NCBI GenBank assembly: GCA_905234265.1
Contig: CAJOHJ010000005.1
Span: 62,001-126,000, forward strand
Length of the DNA stretch: 64,000 bases
Direction: 5' to 3'
Origin: an uncultured Prevotella sp.
Lineage (GTDB): Bacteria > Bacteroidota > Bacteroidia > Bacteroidales > Bacteroidaceae
Part shown: piece by piece, positions 26,593-34,497 of the stretch
Position numbering within the stretch: position 1 is the stretch's first letter
Layout of the letters: the number at the start of each line of letters is the position of its first letter
Made by a program: the position numbers and the translations under genes
Notes under the pieces: model-generated
Databases searched by the model: none
Seen by the model: the letters and a program-made list of their open reading frames with translations, nothing else
What the model was told of the DNA's origin: nothing

Positions 26593-27600
26593 CTATTTCA
26601 CTTCCCAAATGTCGTTGGTTTCCAGAAGCTCAGTGAAGTTGTGGTACTTCTTCTGGGCAGAAACTTCGGCAAGCTGCGTATGGACGGCATCGTCGTAGGT
26701 GGGAGCGTCGACGTCGCGGATGACTCCCAGTGCTATTGGGAAACCGTCTTCGGGCGACATCATGGCCAGCTTCAGCTGCAGGGTGTTGTCCTGGCAGTGT
26801 GCGTCGTGAACGAGAATGTCGTCGATGGTGTATCCGTCTTTGCCGATTTCCACCACTTTCAGCCCGAAGCCTTCCTGAACGAGTCCGTACTCCTGGTTTT
26901 CGCCGAAGACGAGCTTTTCTCCGTGCTTCACGTAGATGGCATTCTTCTTGCGGCCCTCGCTATTGTATACTGCCTCGTGGCATCCGTCGTTGAAGATTAC
27001 GCAGTTCTGCAGCACCTCGGTGACGCTTGCTCCCTGGTGCCGATAGGCAGCCTGCAGCACTTCCACGGTGCCTTTCTGGTCGGTGGCAACGCAGCGTGCA
27101 AAGAAGTGTCCGCGTGCTCCGAAGCAGAGTTCTGCAGGGCGGAAGGGGTCTTCCACAGTGCCGTAGGGGCTTGACTTGGAGACAAAGCCGCGTGGCGACG
27201 TAGGAGAGTACTGACCCTTAGTGAGGCCGTAGATTCTGTTGTTCAGCAGAATCATATTCAGGTTGATGTTTCGGCGGTTAGCGTGTATGAAGTGGTTGCC
27301 GCCGATAGCCAGTCCGTCGCCGTCGCCGCTCACCTGCCAGACCGTAAGGCTGGGGTTTGCCACTTTGGCTCCTGTGGCGATGGCTGCTGCACGGCCGTGA
27401 ATGGTGTTCATGCCGTAGGTGGCCATGTAGTGTGGCAGACGGCTCGAGCAGCCTATGCCGCTGATGACAGCCACGTCCTTTGGTGCTACTCCTATTTCGG
27501 CCATTGCCTTGTGCAGAGAGGCAAGGAAAAAGTGGTCGCCACAGCCCGGACACCATCTGGGTTGCCCTTTTTTATAATCATTTGCGCTGTAATTACTCAT
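26593..27600 (-). CDS. korB: 2-oxoacid:ferredoxin oxidoreductase, beta subunit
   Basis: 335 residues. N terminus QPRWCPGCGDHFFLASL (CPGCG) and the TPP-binding motif GDGDGLAIGGNHFIHANRR with LLNNRIYGLTKGQ are diagnostic. With the alpha-gamma subunit encoded just upstream (12-base gap) it oxidises a 2-oxoacid, most likely 2-oxoglutarate, to the CoA thioester while reducing ferredoxin, or works in the reductive direction. No ferredoxin subunit gene is adjacent, as is usual for the two-subunit type. Confidence 0.95.
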   Translation of the reverse strand: MSNYSANDYKKGQPRWCPGCGDHFFLASLHKAMAEIGVAPKDVAVISGIGCSSRLPHYMATYGMNTIHGRAAAIATGAKVANPSLTVWQVSGDGDGLAIGGNHFIHANRRNINLNMILLNNRIYGLTKGQYSPTSPRGFVSKSSPYGTVEDPFRPAELCFGARGHFFARCVATDQKGTVEVLQAAYRHQGASVTEVLQNCVIFNDGCHEAVYNSEGRKKNAIYVKHGEKLVFGENQEYGLVQEGFGLKVVEIGKDGYTIDDILVHDAHCQDNTLQLKLAMMSPEDGFPIALGVIRDVDAPTYDDAVHTQLAEVSAQKKYHNFTELLETNDIWEVK

Positions 27601-27612
27601 ATCCTATTATTA

Positions 27613-29460
27613 TTACTTGTTTATTATTTCGTTGAATGCACTGACGAGAGCCGATGTGTTGAAGGGCTGGCCCTTTACCTCGTTGTACTGGAAGGGTACG
27701 AAGCCGTCTACCTTCATGCGCAGATAGCCTGCCAGCTGTCCCATGTTCTGTTCGGCCACTACCACTTTCTTATATTTCTGCAACACTGCGGCAGTGTTCT
27801 GCGGCAGTGGGTTCAGATACTTCAGCTGGGCCTGTGCGACCTTGTGTCCTGCGGCGCGCAGCTCGTCCATTGCAGAGTGCAGATGGCCGTATGTAGAGCC
27901 GAAGCCTACGATGAGCAGTTCGGCATCGTCGGCGTCGCCTTCCACTTCGAGGTCAGGCACCTGGATGTTTGCAATCTTCTGCTGGCGGAGGCGTGTCATG
28001 AGGTCGTGGTTCTCCGGATTTGTAGAGATGGCACCTGTCTGCGAGTCTTTCTCCAGACCGCCGAGGATATGCTCGAAACCTTCACGGCCGGGGACTGCCC
28101 AGTAGCGTGTGCCGTTTTCGGCGCGCATGTAGGGAGTCCACTTGCCCTTGAGTTCTTCGGGAACGTATGGCGGGCAGATGGCATCCAACTGCTTGATGTC
28201 CGGCAGGCGGAAAGCGCCGGAGCCGTTGGCCACGAAGGCATCAGTGAGCAGCACTACGGGCGTCATGTGTTCAAGAGCCATCTTGCAGGCCTGATAAGCG
28301 GCGTCGAAACAGTCGGTAGGGCTGAGAGCAGCTATTACGGGCATCGGGCTTTCTCCGTTGCGGCCGTAGAGGGCCTGCAGCAAGTCGGTCTGCTCCGACT
28401 TTGTGGGCAGTCCTGTTGCAGGTCCGCCGCGCTGGACGTCGATGACGACGAGCGGCAGTTCCATGATTACTGCCAGGTTCATGGCTTCCGACTTGAGGCA
28501 GATGCCAGGGCCGCTGGTAGATGTCACGCCCATGGCTCCTGCAAACGATGCTCCGAGTGCCGATGCGCATCCGCTAATTTCGTCTTCGCACTGTACGGTG
28601 ATGACGCCGCACGACTTGTGCTTCGACAGCTCATGCAGGATGTCGGTAGCAGGAGTGATGGGGTAGGAGCCAAGGTATAGCTTGAGGCCTGCGCGCTCGG
28701 CGGCGGCTATCAGTCCGTAGGCTGTTGCCTTGTTGCCGGTGATGTCCATATAGCGTCCCGGCACGCGGGTCTTCGACTCGATGCGGTAGACGTTTGCTGC
28801 CGATGAGTGAGTGTTGTGGCCATAGTCGTAGCCGGCCTGTATAACCTTTATGTTAGCTTCGGCAATGGCCGGCTTCTTTGCAAACTTGTCGCGCAGGAAG
28901 CTGGCAACCAGCTCCAGGTCGCGGTCGAAGAGCCAGCAGACCAGTCCGAGGGCAAACATGTTACGGCACTTCAGCATAGCCTTGTTGTCCATGCCGGTGT
29001 CCTTGAGGCATTCCTTCACCATAGTCGTCAGCGGACACTGGATAACGCAGTCAGGGTCGACGCCCATCTCGCCGAGGTAGTCGGCGGTCTTGAATTGTGC
29101 CTTCTCCAGGTCCTTTGGGCCGAAGGCGTCGGTGTCGATGATGATAGTTGCCGTAGGCTTGGCGTATTTCAGCTGTGTCTTCAGCGCAGCGGCGTTCATA
29201 GCCACCAGCACGTCGCACTCGTCGCCCGGCGTGTAGATCTTGTTGGCGCCGATGTGTACCTGAAAGCCGGAGACGCCCGTCAGCGAGCCTTGCGGGGCGC
29301 GGATGTCGGCAGGATAGTCTGGGAATGTTGATATGCTGTTGCCCACGGTAGCTGATACCGTGGAGAAGATGTTGCCTGCCAACTGCATGCCGTCGCCAGA
29401 GTCTCCCGAGAAGCGAACTACTACCTGTTCTAACTCTTTTATTTCTAATTGTTCAGCCAT
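27613..29460 (-). CDS. korA: 2-oxoacid:ferredoxin oxidoreductase, fused gamma-alpha subunit
   Basis: 615 residues from MAEQLEIKEL (ATG 29460); the longer frame lacks support. Residues 1-190 are the gamma domain (VVVRFSGDSGDGMQLAGNI), followed by the pyrimidine-binding alpha domain (YPITPATDILHEL; CEDEISGCASALGASFAGAMGVTSTSGPG) and the C-terminal transketolase-like domain. The catalytic pattern fits KorA of 2-oxoglutarate synthases. It supplies reduced ferredoxin and succinyl-CoA in anaerobes. Partner: korB, co-transcribed. Confidence 0.95.
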   Translation of the reverse strand: MAEQLEIKELEQVVVRFSGDSGDGMQLAGNIFSTVSATVGNSISTFPDYPADIRAPQGSLTGVSGFQVHIGANKIYTPGDECDVLVAMNAAALKTQLKYAKPTATIIIDTDAFGPKDLEKAQFKTADYLGEMGVDPDCVIQCPLTTMVKECLKDTGMDNKAMLKCRNMFALGLVCWLFDRDLELVASFLRDKFAKKPAIAEANIKVIQAGYDYGHNTHSSAANVYRIESKTRVPGRYMDITGNKATAYGLIAAAERAGLKLYLGSYPITPATDILHELSKHKSCGVITVQCEDEISGCASALGASFAGAMGVTSTSGPGICLKSEAMNLAVIMELPLVVIDVQRGGPATGLPTKSEQTDLLQALYGRNGESPMPVIAALSPTDCFDAAYQACKMALEHMTPVVLLTDAFVANGSGAFRLPDIKQLDAICPPYVPEELKGKWTPYMRAENGTRYWAVPGREGFEHILGGLEKDSQTGAISTNPENHDLMTRLRQQKIANIQVPDLEVEGDADDAELLIVGFGSTYGHLHSAMDELRAAGHKVAQAQLKYLNPLPQNTAAVLQKYKKVVVAEQNMGQLAGYLRMKVDGFVPFQYNEVKGQPFNTSALVSAFNEIINK

Positions 29461-29545
29461 AAAATGTGTAATATATAAATAATGTGTGTTTACAGTTTCT
29501 CTCTGTGCAGGTGTGCATAATGATGCATACTGCGTATACAAGCCG

Positions 29546-29554
29546 CAAAGGTCG
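29546..29554 (-). promoter_or_regulatory. Probable promoter of korAB
   Basis: Minus strand reads cgaccTTTG, an imperfect -7 box (GACCTTTG instead of TACCTTTG), about 85 bases before ATG 29460. Confidence 0.4.
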
Positions 29555-29559
29555 CATTT

Positions 29560-29742
29560 TTTGTCGAAATACCCAAGAAAATTTTCAATAAAATTGCATA
29601 AGAACTAAATATTTGCAAGTTTTTGCATTTTTATGCAACGCAAAAATAATGTTTTCAAATTGCAAAATATGGATTAAACTGCAAAGTGAAATGCTTATTT
29701 GTATAAAATTTGTAAATAAGTGGCATTTTTTCTGCAAAATAA
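29560..29742. other. AT-rich gene-free stretch upstream of guaD
   Basis: Rich in tttgcaa and aaaat words, giving many partial promoter-like matches on both strands. No ORF or RNA gene seen. Confidence 0.5.
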
Positions 29743-29773
29743 TTTTGTCGTTTGTTTTTAATTCGTACCTTTG
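29743..29773 (+). promoter_or_regulatory. Promoter of guaD
   Basis: TTTG at 29743-29746 and TACCTTTG at 29766-29773, 19 bases apart, the expected spacing. Confidence 0.75.
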
Positions 29774-29824
29774 CAATGCACACAACTAGTAATTTTAATC
29801 TATATTTATCATTTTCCTCGTTCG

Positions 29825-29857
29825 GGAAGCCGTCTGCGAAGATAGCTTCCTTTTTTT
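29825..29857 (+). terminator. Terminator-like hairpin in the guaD leader
   Basis: Stem ggaagc ... gcttcc, with inner tct/aga pairs, followed by seven T's. It lies between the promoter and the ATG at 29871, so it could attenuate transcription. No paired antiterminator was worked out. Confidence 0.6.
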
Positions 29858-29870
29858 AACAGAATAAATC

Positions 29871-30359
29871 ATGCATAATATAAATATTACAGAACAAGAC
29901 CGGCAGTTCATGCGCGAAGCCATCCGCTTGGCGAGCAAGAGCGTTGCCGAAGGCGGCGGTCCCTTCGGAGCCGTAATCGTCAAGGACGGCAAAATCGTCT
30001 GTGGCAGCAACAACCGCGTAACCCTCGACAACGACCCTACGGCTCATGCCGAGGTGAGTGCCATCCGCCAGGCCTGCCGCCTGCTTGGCACGTTCAACCT
30101 TGCGGGTTGCAAGATTTACACTTCGTGTGAACCGTGTCCGATGTGCCTCGGAGCTATCTATTGGGCGCACATCGACTGCATATACTACGGTAACACACGC
30201 AAGGATGCACGCGACATCGACTTTGCCGACGACTTCATCTACGACGACATGGCGAAGCCCATGGACGAGCGCTCGCTGCCCATCGTCCCCTTGCTGCGCG
30301 ACGAGGCTCTGCAGTCGTTCCGCATGTGGAGCGAGAAAGAAGACAAAACAGAATACTGA
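29871..30359 (+). CDS. guaD: Guanine deaminase (cytidine deaminase superfamily)
   Basis: 162 residues. Zinc site HAEVSAIRQA plus PCPMCLGAIYWA; the GGGPFGAVIVKDG start, the NDPTAHAE spacing and IYYGNTRKDA match B. subtilis-type guanine deaminase rather than TadA, which is encoded separately at 57725. It converts guanine to xanthine. Transcription may be attenuated by the hairpin in its leader. Confidence 0.88.
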   Translation: MHNINITEQDRQFMREAIRLASKSVAEGGGPFGAVIVKDGKIVCGSNNRVTLDNDPTAHAEVSAIRQACRLLGTFNLAGCKIYTSCEPCPMCLGAIYWAHIDCIYYGNTRKDARDIDFADDFIYDDMAKPMDERSLPIVPLLRDEALQSFRMWSEKEDKTEY

Positions 30360-30386
30360 GTTTCGAAATTAGTTTGTGCATTGCGG

Positions 30387-31097
30387 TCACCGTTTGGTGA
30401 ATCCCAGTGTCAGCACGCTGATGCTGACGCCGGGAACGGCTGCCAGGGCATTGGCACATGCAGCGAGGGTGGCTCCAGTGGTGGCAATGTCGTCGATTAG
30501 CATTATGTGTTTTCCCTCAGCCAGTCTTGCATTCTGCAGTGAAAACACATTCTCTACGTTTTTCTGGCGTTCATGGCGGCTCAGCTGTGTCTGGCTTTTC
30601 AGGAACGACGACCGCCGTAGGACATCCTTGCCGACGGCGATGCCAGTGATGCTGCTGACGCCTTCTGCCAGCAGCAGGCTCTGGTTGTAGCCGCGCTGGC
30701 GGCTCCTGCGTGCCGACAGGGGGACAGGCACCAGCAGGCTTATGCCGTCCATCAGGCTGCTGTCAGCCATGGCTGTGGCCATGATGCGGCCCATGTCGTA
30801 GCAGACGTCGTCGCGGTCGCCGTATTTCATCTTGTATATCAGGCGTGCCGACAGCGCGTGCGGCTCATAGTAGAAAAGTGCTGCGGCTTTCTCAATCTTT
30901 GTGTGGTGCCAGAAGAGCATCGCCATGGGATTTCCTTCCGGGTCGTACTCAAAGCCCGTGCGTGGCAGGTGCAGCAGGCACGACGTGCAGAGTGAATGCT
31001 CCGTGGCTGCCAGCCGTCGGCCGCAGACCGTACATAGGCGCGGCGACAGGAAGTCGAGCAGCCGCGTCCACCAGAGTTCAATAGTCTTCCAGTTCAT
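30387..31097 (-). CDS. comF: ComF-family phosphoribosyltransferase-like protein
   Basis: 236 residues from MNWKTIELWW. N-terminal double zinc knuckle (CTVCGRRL ... CTSC), then a PRTase fold with the PRPP loop IMLIDDIATTGATLAAC and RQRGYNQSLLLAEG. In competent bacteria ComF helps DNA uptake; in Bacteroidetes its role is unproven. Its start overlaps the end of recX by 20 bases, so the two are translationally coupled. Confidence 0.92.
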   Translation of the reverse strand: MNWKTIELWWTRLLDFLSPRLCTVCGRRLAATEHSLCTSCLLHLPRTGFEYDPEGNPMAMLFWHHTKIEKAAALFYYEPHALSARLIYKMKYGDRDDVCYDMGRIMATAMADSSLMDGISLLVPVPLSARRSRQRGYNQSLLLAEGVSSITGIAVGKDVLRRSSFLKSQTQLSRHERQKNVENVFSLQNARLAEGKHIMLIDDIATTGATLAACANALAAVPGVSISVLTLGFTKR

Positions 31098-31566
31098 CGG
31101 CGTCGGTGCCGGTGTCGATGCACTGGCGGATGATGTCGTAGGTGAAGCCGCGGCCCATGGCAAACCTGACAAGCTTCTGGCGCAGTTCGTAGTCTGAGCT
31201 GGCCTTCACGGTTTTCTGCTTCTGGCGCAGCAGCTGCTGCAGGGTGGCGGTGTAGATGTCGTCGCCCAGGTCGTCCATCACGCTGCTGACGGTATCCTCG
31301 TCAATGTGCTTCATGCGCAGAGCCTGCTCTATCTTCCGCCGTCCCCACTTGTCGTATCTGGCCTTGTCGGCAGCGAAGGCCGCAGCGTAGCGGCGGTCGT
31401 CGACATAGCGTCCGGCGGTCAGCTGGCCGGCAATGCGCTGCCTGGCATCGTCGGAGAGTTCCCAGCGGCGCATCTTTTCCTGCATGTCCCACAGGCAATG
31501 CTCGCCGCGGGCGCAGAGTGCGGCCAGTTGCTGAAAGGCTTGCTGTTCGGTCTTCGGTTGTTTCAT
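31078..31566 (-). CDS. recX: Regulatory protein RecX
   Basis: 162 residues made of three-helix repeats: ALCARGEHCLWDMQEKM, YVDDRRYAAAFAADKARYDKWGRRKIEQAL and RQKLVRFAMGRGFTYDII. It modulates RecA filaments. It is upstream of comF and downstream of prmC on the same strand; a ggtgatgggtg-type repeat fills the spacer to prmC. Confidence 0.93.
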   Translation of the reverse strand: MKQPKTEQQAFQQLAALCARGEHCLWDMQEKMRRWELSDDARQRIAGQLTAGRYVDDRRYAAAFAADKARYDKWGRRKIEQALRMKHIDEDTVSSVMDDLGDDIYTATLQQLLRQKQKTVKASSDYELRQKLVRFAMGRGFTYDIIRQCIDTGTDADELEDY

Positions 31567-31570
31567 AATT

Positions 31571-31612
31571 GGTGATGGGTGTTGGGTGGTGGGTGATGGA
31601 TGTCGGGTGATT
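31571..31612. repeat. Simple repeat between prmC and recX
   Basis: Imperfect ggtgatgg/ggtgttgg units. Same intergenic low-complexity style as at 1635, 18113 and 19465. Confidence 0.7.
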
Positions 31613-31619
31613 GTGGGCG

Positions 31620-32516
31620 TTACTCCTTGTGGGCTGTGGCGAAGCGTTGACGGCCATATTGGTCGGCAATGACTGTTGCTTCGCTCAGACCGGCGGCAGT
31701 CATGGCTGCGGCGGTCTCTGCGGCATAGAGCGGATTGATTTCGAAGGCAAGCATTCCGCCGCGAGCCAGTGCATTCCGGGCATAGTCGGCGATGCTGCGG
31801 TAGAACAGCAGAGGGTCGTCGTCGGGAACGAAGAGTGCCGTCCCAGGCTCATAGTCGGTGACGTTTCTGGCCATCATGGCCGACTCCTTGCTGCAGATGT
31901 AAGGCGGATTGCTGACGATGATGTCCCACGGCTGCCGTGGCAGTGGCTGCCGTCCGAGGATGTCGGTTTCTTTGAATTCGATGCTGACGCCGTGGCGGCA
32001 GGCATTTCCACGGGCAATGGAAAGGGCTGTGGGAGAAATGTCCCAGGCGGCGACAGTGCTTTGCGGAATGTCGGCAGCCAGCGTGACGGCGATACATCCG
32101 CTGCCGGTGCCGATGTCGAGAATGCGCAGGGGGCGCTCCGGCATGCCGGCAGACTGCCGTTCCGCGCTAAGCCTGTCGGCTGCGGCGGTGACAATGCGGC
32201 AAAGCTCTTCAGTCTCTGGGCGCGGTATCAGGACGCCAGGCTCGACGTGGAACCTGCGTCCGCAGAACACTGCCTCGCCCAGCACATACTGCACTGGCTC
32301 GTGCTGCATCAGCCTGTCGGCAATGGCACTGAGTGCCGCCAGACTGTCCGGGGGCAGCTCGCGGTCGCGACCCATGTAAATGTCGGCCAGTGTGATGTGA
32401 AAGCACTCCTCGAAGACCATCCGGGCGATGGCTGTTGCCTCGCCATCGGGGTAGATGGCGGACAGCATCTTGCGGACATCATGGTAGCCCAAAGGGGTGA
32501 CTGACTGGGTTGACAT
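31620..32516 (-). CDS. prmC: Peptide chain release factor N5-glutamine methyltransferase
   Basis: 298 residues. N-terminal helical PrmC domain, SAM motif I LDIGTGSGCIAVTLA, and catalytic VSNPPYI. It methylates the GGQ Gln of RF1/RF2. The -7 promoter box at 32524-32531 ends seven bases before the ATG, so the transcript should be leaderless. Confidence 0.95.
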   Translation of the reverse strand: MSTQSVTPLGYHDVRKMLSAIYPDGEATAIARMVFEECFHITLADIYMGRDRELPPDSLAALSAIADRLMQHEPVQYVLGEAVFCGRRFHVEPGVLIPRPETEELCRIVTAAADRLSAERQSAGMPERPLRILDIGTGSGCIAVTLAADIPQSTVAAWDISPTALSIARGNACRHGVSIEFKETDILGRQPLPRQPWDIIVSNPPYICSKESAMMARNVTDYEPGTALFVPDDDPLLFYRSIADYARNALARGGMLAFEINPLYAAETAAAMTAAGLSEATVIADQYGRQRFATAHKE

Positions 32517-32523
32517 TTCGACA

Positions 32524-32531
32524 CAAAGGTA
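32524..32531 (-). promoter_or_regulatory. Promoter -7 element of prmC, directly at the start codon
   Basis: TACCTTTG on the minus strand; the expected transcription start coincides with the prmC ATG (32516). Confidence 0.7.
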
Positions 32532-32605
32532 GTCAGAAGGTGCGACATGGGCAAATTTTTCAGCTCTTTTTCAGACAATAACATTGCTGTGACAGAAAAA
32601 TGTCG

Positions 32606-32697
32606 TACCTTTGCTAAGAAAATCTTAGCGAAGGTACTCACGTTCGGCAAAAAAAGAACGAGTTCTTTTGTTTTGCGCTCGCTTAATCGTACCTTTG
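32606..32697 (+). promoter_or_regulatory. Two tandem promoters of pyrK-pyrD with an inverted repeat
   Basis: TACCTTTG occurs twice, at 32606-32613 and 32690-32697. Right after the first lies the perfect inverted repeat gctaaga-aaa-tcttagc (32613-32629), a possible operator or small hairpin. The second box is 27 bases before the GTG of pyrK. Confidence 0.65.
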
Positions 32698-32723
32698 CAC
32701 CAACAATACAAAGCGAAAGAGTC

Positions 32724-33497
32724 GTGAAGAAATTTCTTTTAGACCTGACAGTGACGGCTGTCGACCGCATCAGCGACAAGCATGTGCTGGTGAGGCTTAC
32801 CCATGACGACAAGCTGCCCGACATGTTGCCCGGACAGTTTGTTGAGGTGCGCATTGACGGAGAACCGCAGGCATTCCTGCGCCGTCCGATTTCAATAAAT
32901 TTTGTCGACCGTGCCAATAACGAGCTGTGGCTGCTGGTTGCCATGGTCGGTGCCGGCACCTGCAGGCTGGGGCGTCTCTCCGCAGGCGACAGGCTGAACT
33001 GTCTGCTGCCGCTGGGCAACGGCTTCACAGTGCCGGAGACTGGTTGCGGCCGCGTGCTGCTCGTCGGCGGAGGCGTGGGCGTGGCACCGCTGCTCTACCT
33101 CGGCGCAAGCCTCAGGGAGCGTGCCATAGAGCCTACTTTCCTGCTTGGCGCACGCACTGCCGCCGACCTCTTGGAGCAAGAGCTGTTCCAGCAGTACGGC
33201 CGCCTGTGCATCACCACCGAAGACGGCAGTCTCGGCGAGAAGGGCTTCGTTACCAATCACAGTGTGCTTGGCGAGCAGTTCGACGACATCTTTACCTGTG
33301 GGCCTACGCCCATGATGAAAGCCGTTGCCAGATATGCCCGTGAGCATGGCGTCAGCTGTCAGGCGTCTTTAGAGAACATGATGGCCTGCGGACTGGGCGC
33401 ATGCCTGTGCTGCGTGGAGAAGACCGTTGATGGCAATCTCTGTGTATGCAAGGACGGCCCAGTGTTCGACACTCGCAGGCTTCTTTGGAATGCATAA
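32724..33497 (+). CDS. pyrK: Dihydroorotate dehydrogenase B, electron transfer subunit
   Basis: 257 residues from GTG 32724; the frame extends upstream but the promoter at 32690 excludes it. FAD-binding domain (PGQFVEVRI, RRPISI), NAD-binding domain (LLVGGGVGVAPLLYLG, FTCGPTPMMKAV) and a 2Fe-2S C-terminal module with four Cys (MACGLGACLCC, CVCKDG). It passes electrons from PyrD to NAD+. Its stop codon lies within a gcataat repeat. pyrD follows 40 bases downstream. Confidence 0.94.
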   Translation: MKKFLLDLTVTAVDRISDKHVLVRLTHDDKLPDMLPGQFVEVRIDGEPQAFLRRPISINFVDRANNELWLLVAMVGAGTCRLGRLSAGDRLNCLLPLGNGFTVPETGCGRVLLVGGGVGVAPLLYLGASLRERAIEPTFLLGARTAADLLEQELFQQYGRLCITTEDGSLGEKGFVTNHSVLGEQFDDIFTCGPTPMMKAVARYAREHGVSCQASLENMMACGLGACLCCVEKTVDGNLCVCKDGPVFDTRRLLWNA

Positions 33498-33499
33498 TT

Positions 33500-33519
33500 C
33501 ATAATGCTTAATGCATAAT
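33500..33519. repeat. 20-base repeat also present at 1645-1664
   Basis: cataatgcttaatgcataat, an exact copy of the sequence in the rsmD-DUF3822 spacer, here between pyrK and pyrD. Confidence 0.85.
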
Positions 33520-33537
33520 CACAATTTGTAGACAGAC

Positions 33538-34443
33538 ATGGCAGACTTAAGAGTAGATATAGGAAAATTGGCACTGAAGAACCCGGTAATGACTGCATCG
33601 GGAACCTTCGGATATGGTTTGGAATTCCAGGACCTGATACCCTTGGACGCACTTGGCGGAATAATCGTCAAGGGAACGACGCTGAAGCCGCGCCAAGGCA
33701 ATGACTATCCGCGCATGGCCGAAACGGCCGGCGGCATGCTCAACTGCGTGGGACTGCAGAACAAGGGCGTCGACTATTTCTGCACGAACATCTATCCGCA
33801 AGTGAAGGACATTGGCACCAATGTCATCGTCAATGTCAGCGGCTCGTCGCCGGAGGACTACGCCGAGTGTGCCGCACGCATAGATGCGTTGGACAAGATA
33901 CCGGCCATAGAGCTGAATATTTCCTGTCCGAATGTCAAGGACGGCGGCATGGCCTTCGGCGTAACCTGTCAGGGAGCCTCGAGCGTTGTCAAGGCAGTCC
34001 GCGAGCGCTATCACAAGACGCTGATAGTGAAGCTGTCGCCAAACGTGACGAACATTGCCGACATTGCGCGCGCCGTAGAGGATGAGGGCGCCGACAGCGT
34101 GTCCCTGATAAACACCCTCATGGGCATGGCCATAGACATTGAGAAGCGCAAGCCCGTGCTGAGCATCAGTACCGGCGGACTGAGCGGCCCGTGCGTGAAG
34201 CCTGTTGCCTTGCGCATGGTGTGGCAGGTTGCCAAGGCGGTGAAGATACCTGTCGTCGGCTTGGGCGGCATCAGCAGTGCCACCGATGCCATAGAATTCC
34301 TCATGGCAGGAGCTACGGCCATAGAGATAGGCACGGCAAACTTCCTTGACCCTGCGGTGACCGTAAAGGTGCGCGACGGCATCTCCCAGTGGCTTGATGC
34401 TCATGGCTGTGCATCGGTCAGGGAAATCATCGGCTGCCTGTAA
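33538..34443 (+). CDS. pyrD: Dihydroorotate dehydrogenase B, catalytic subunit
   Basis: 301 residues, class 1B DHODH. FMN/substrate motifs [19 protein letters not shown], catalytic Cys in [12 protein letters not shown], and the C-terminal [20 protein letters not shown]. It oxidises dihydroorotate to orotate in pyrimidine synthesis and needs PyrK, encoded just upstream. Confidence 0.96.
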   Translation: MADLRVDIGKLALKNPVMTASGTFGYGLEFQDLIPLDALGGIIVKGTTLKPRQGNDYPRMAETAGGMLNCVGLQNKGVDYFCTNIYPQVKDIGTNVIVNVSGSSPEDYAECAARIDALDKIPAIELNISCPNVKDGGMAFGVTCQGASSVVKAVRERYHKTLIVKLSPNVTNIADIARAVEDEGADSVSLINTLMGMAIDIEKRKPVLSISTGGLSGPCVKPVALRMVWQVAKAVKIPVVGLGGISSATDAIEFLMAGATAIEIGTANFLDPAVTVKVRDGISQWLDAHGCASVREIIGCL

Positions 34444-34497
34444 CAGATACCAAGTTATTTTTCTACTTTTACTTAGTCACTTGCGGAGCCTTCTTCT

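Noticed and set aside
27283..28680. Plus-strand frame of about 465 codons opposite korA/korB
   Set aside because: Antisense shadow; korAB motifs are unmistakable.
34438..34497. Terminator between pyrD and the GH78 fusion gene
   Set aside because: Only weak complementarity; no convincing stem with a T-run.
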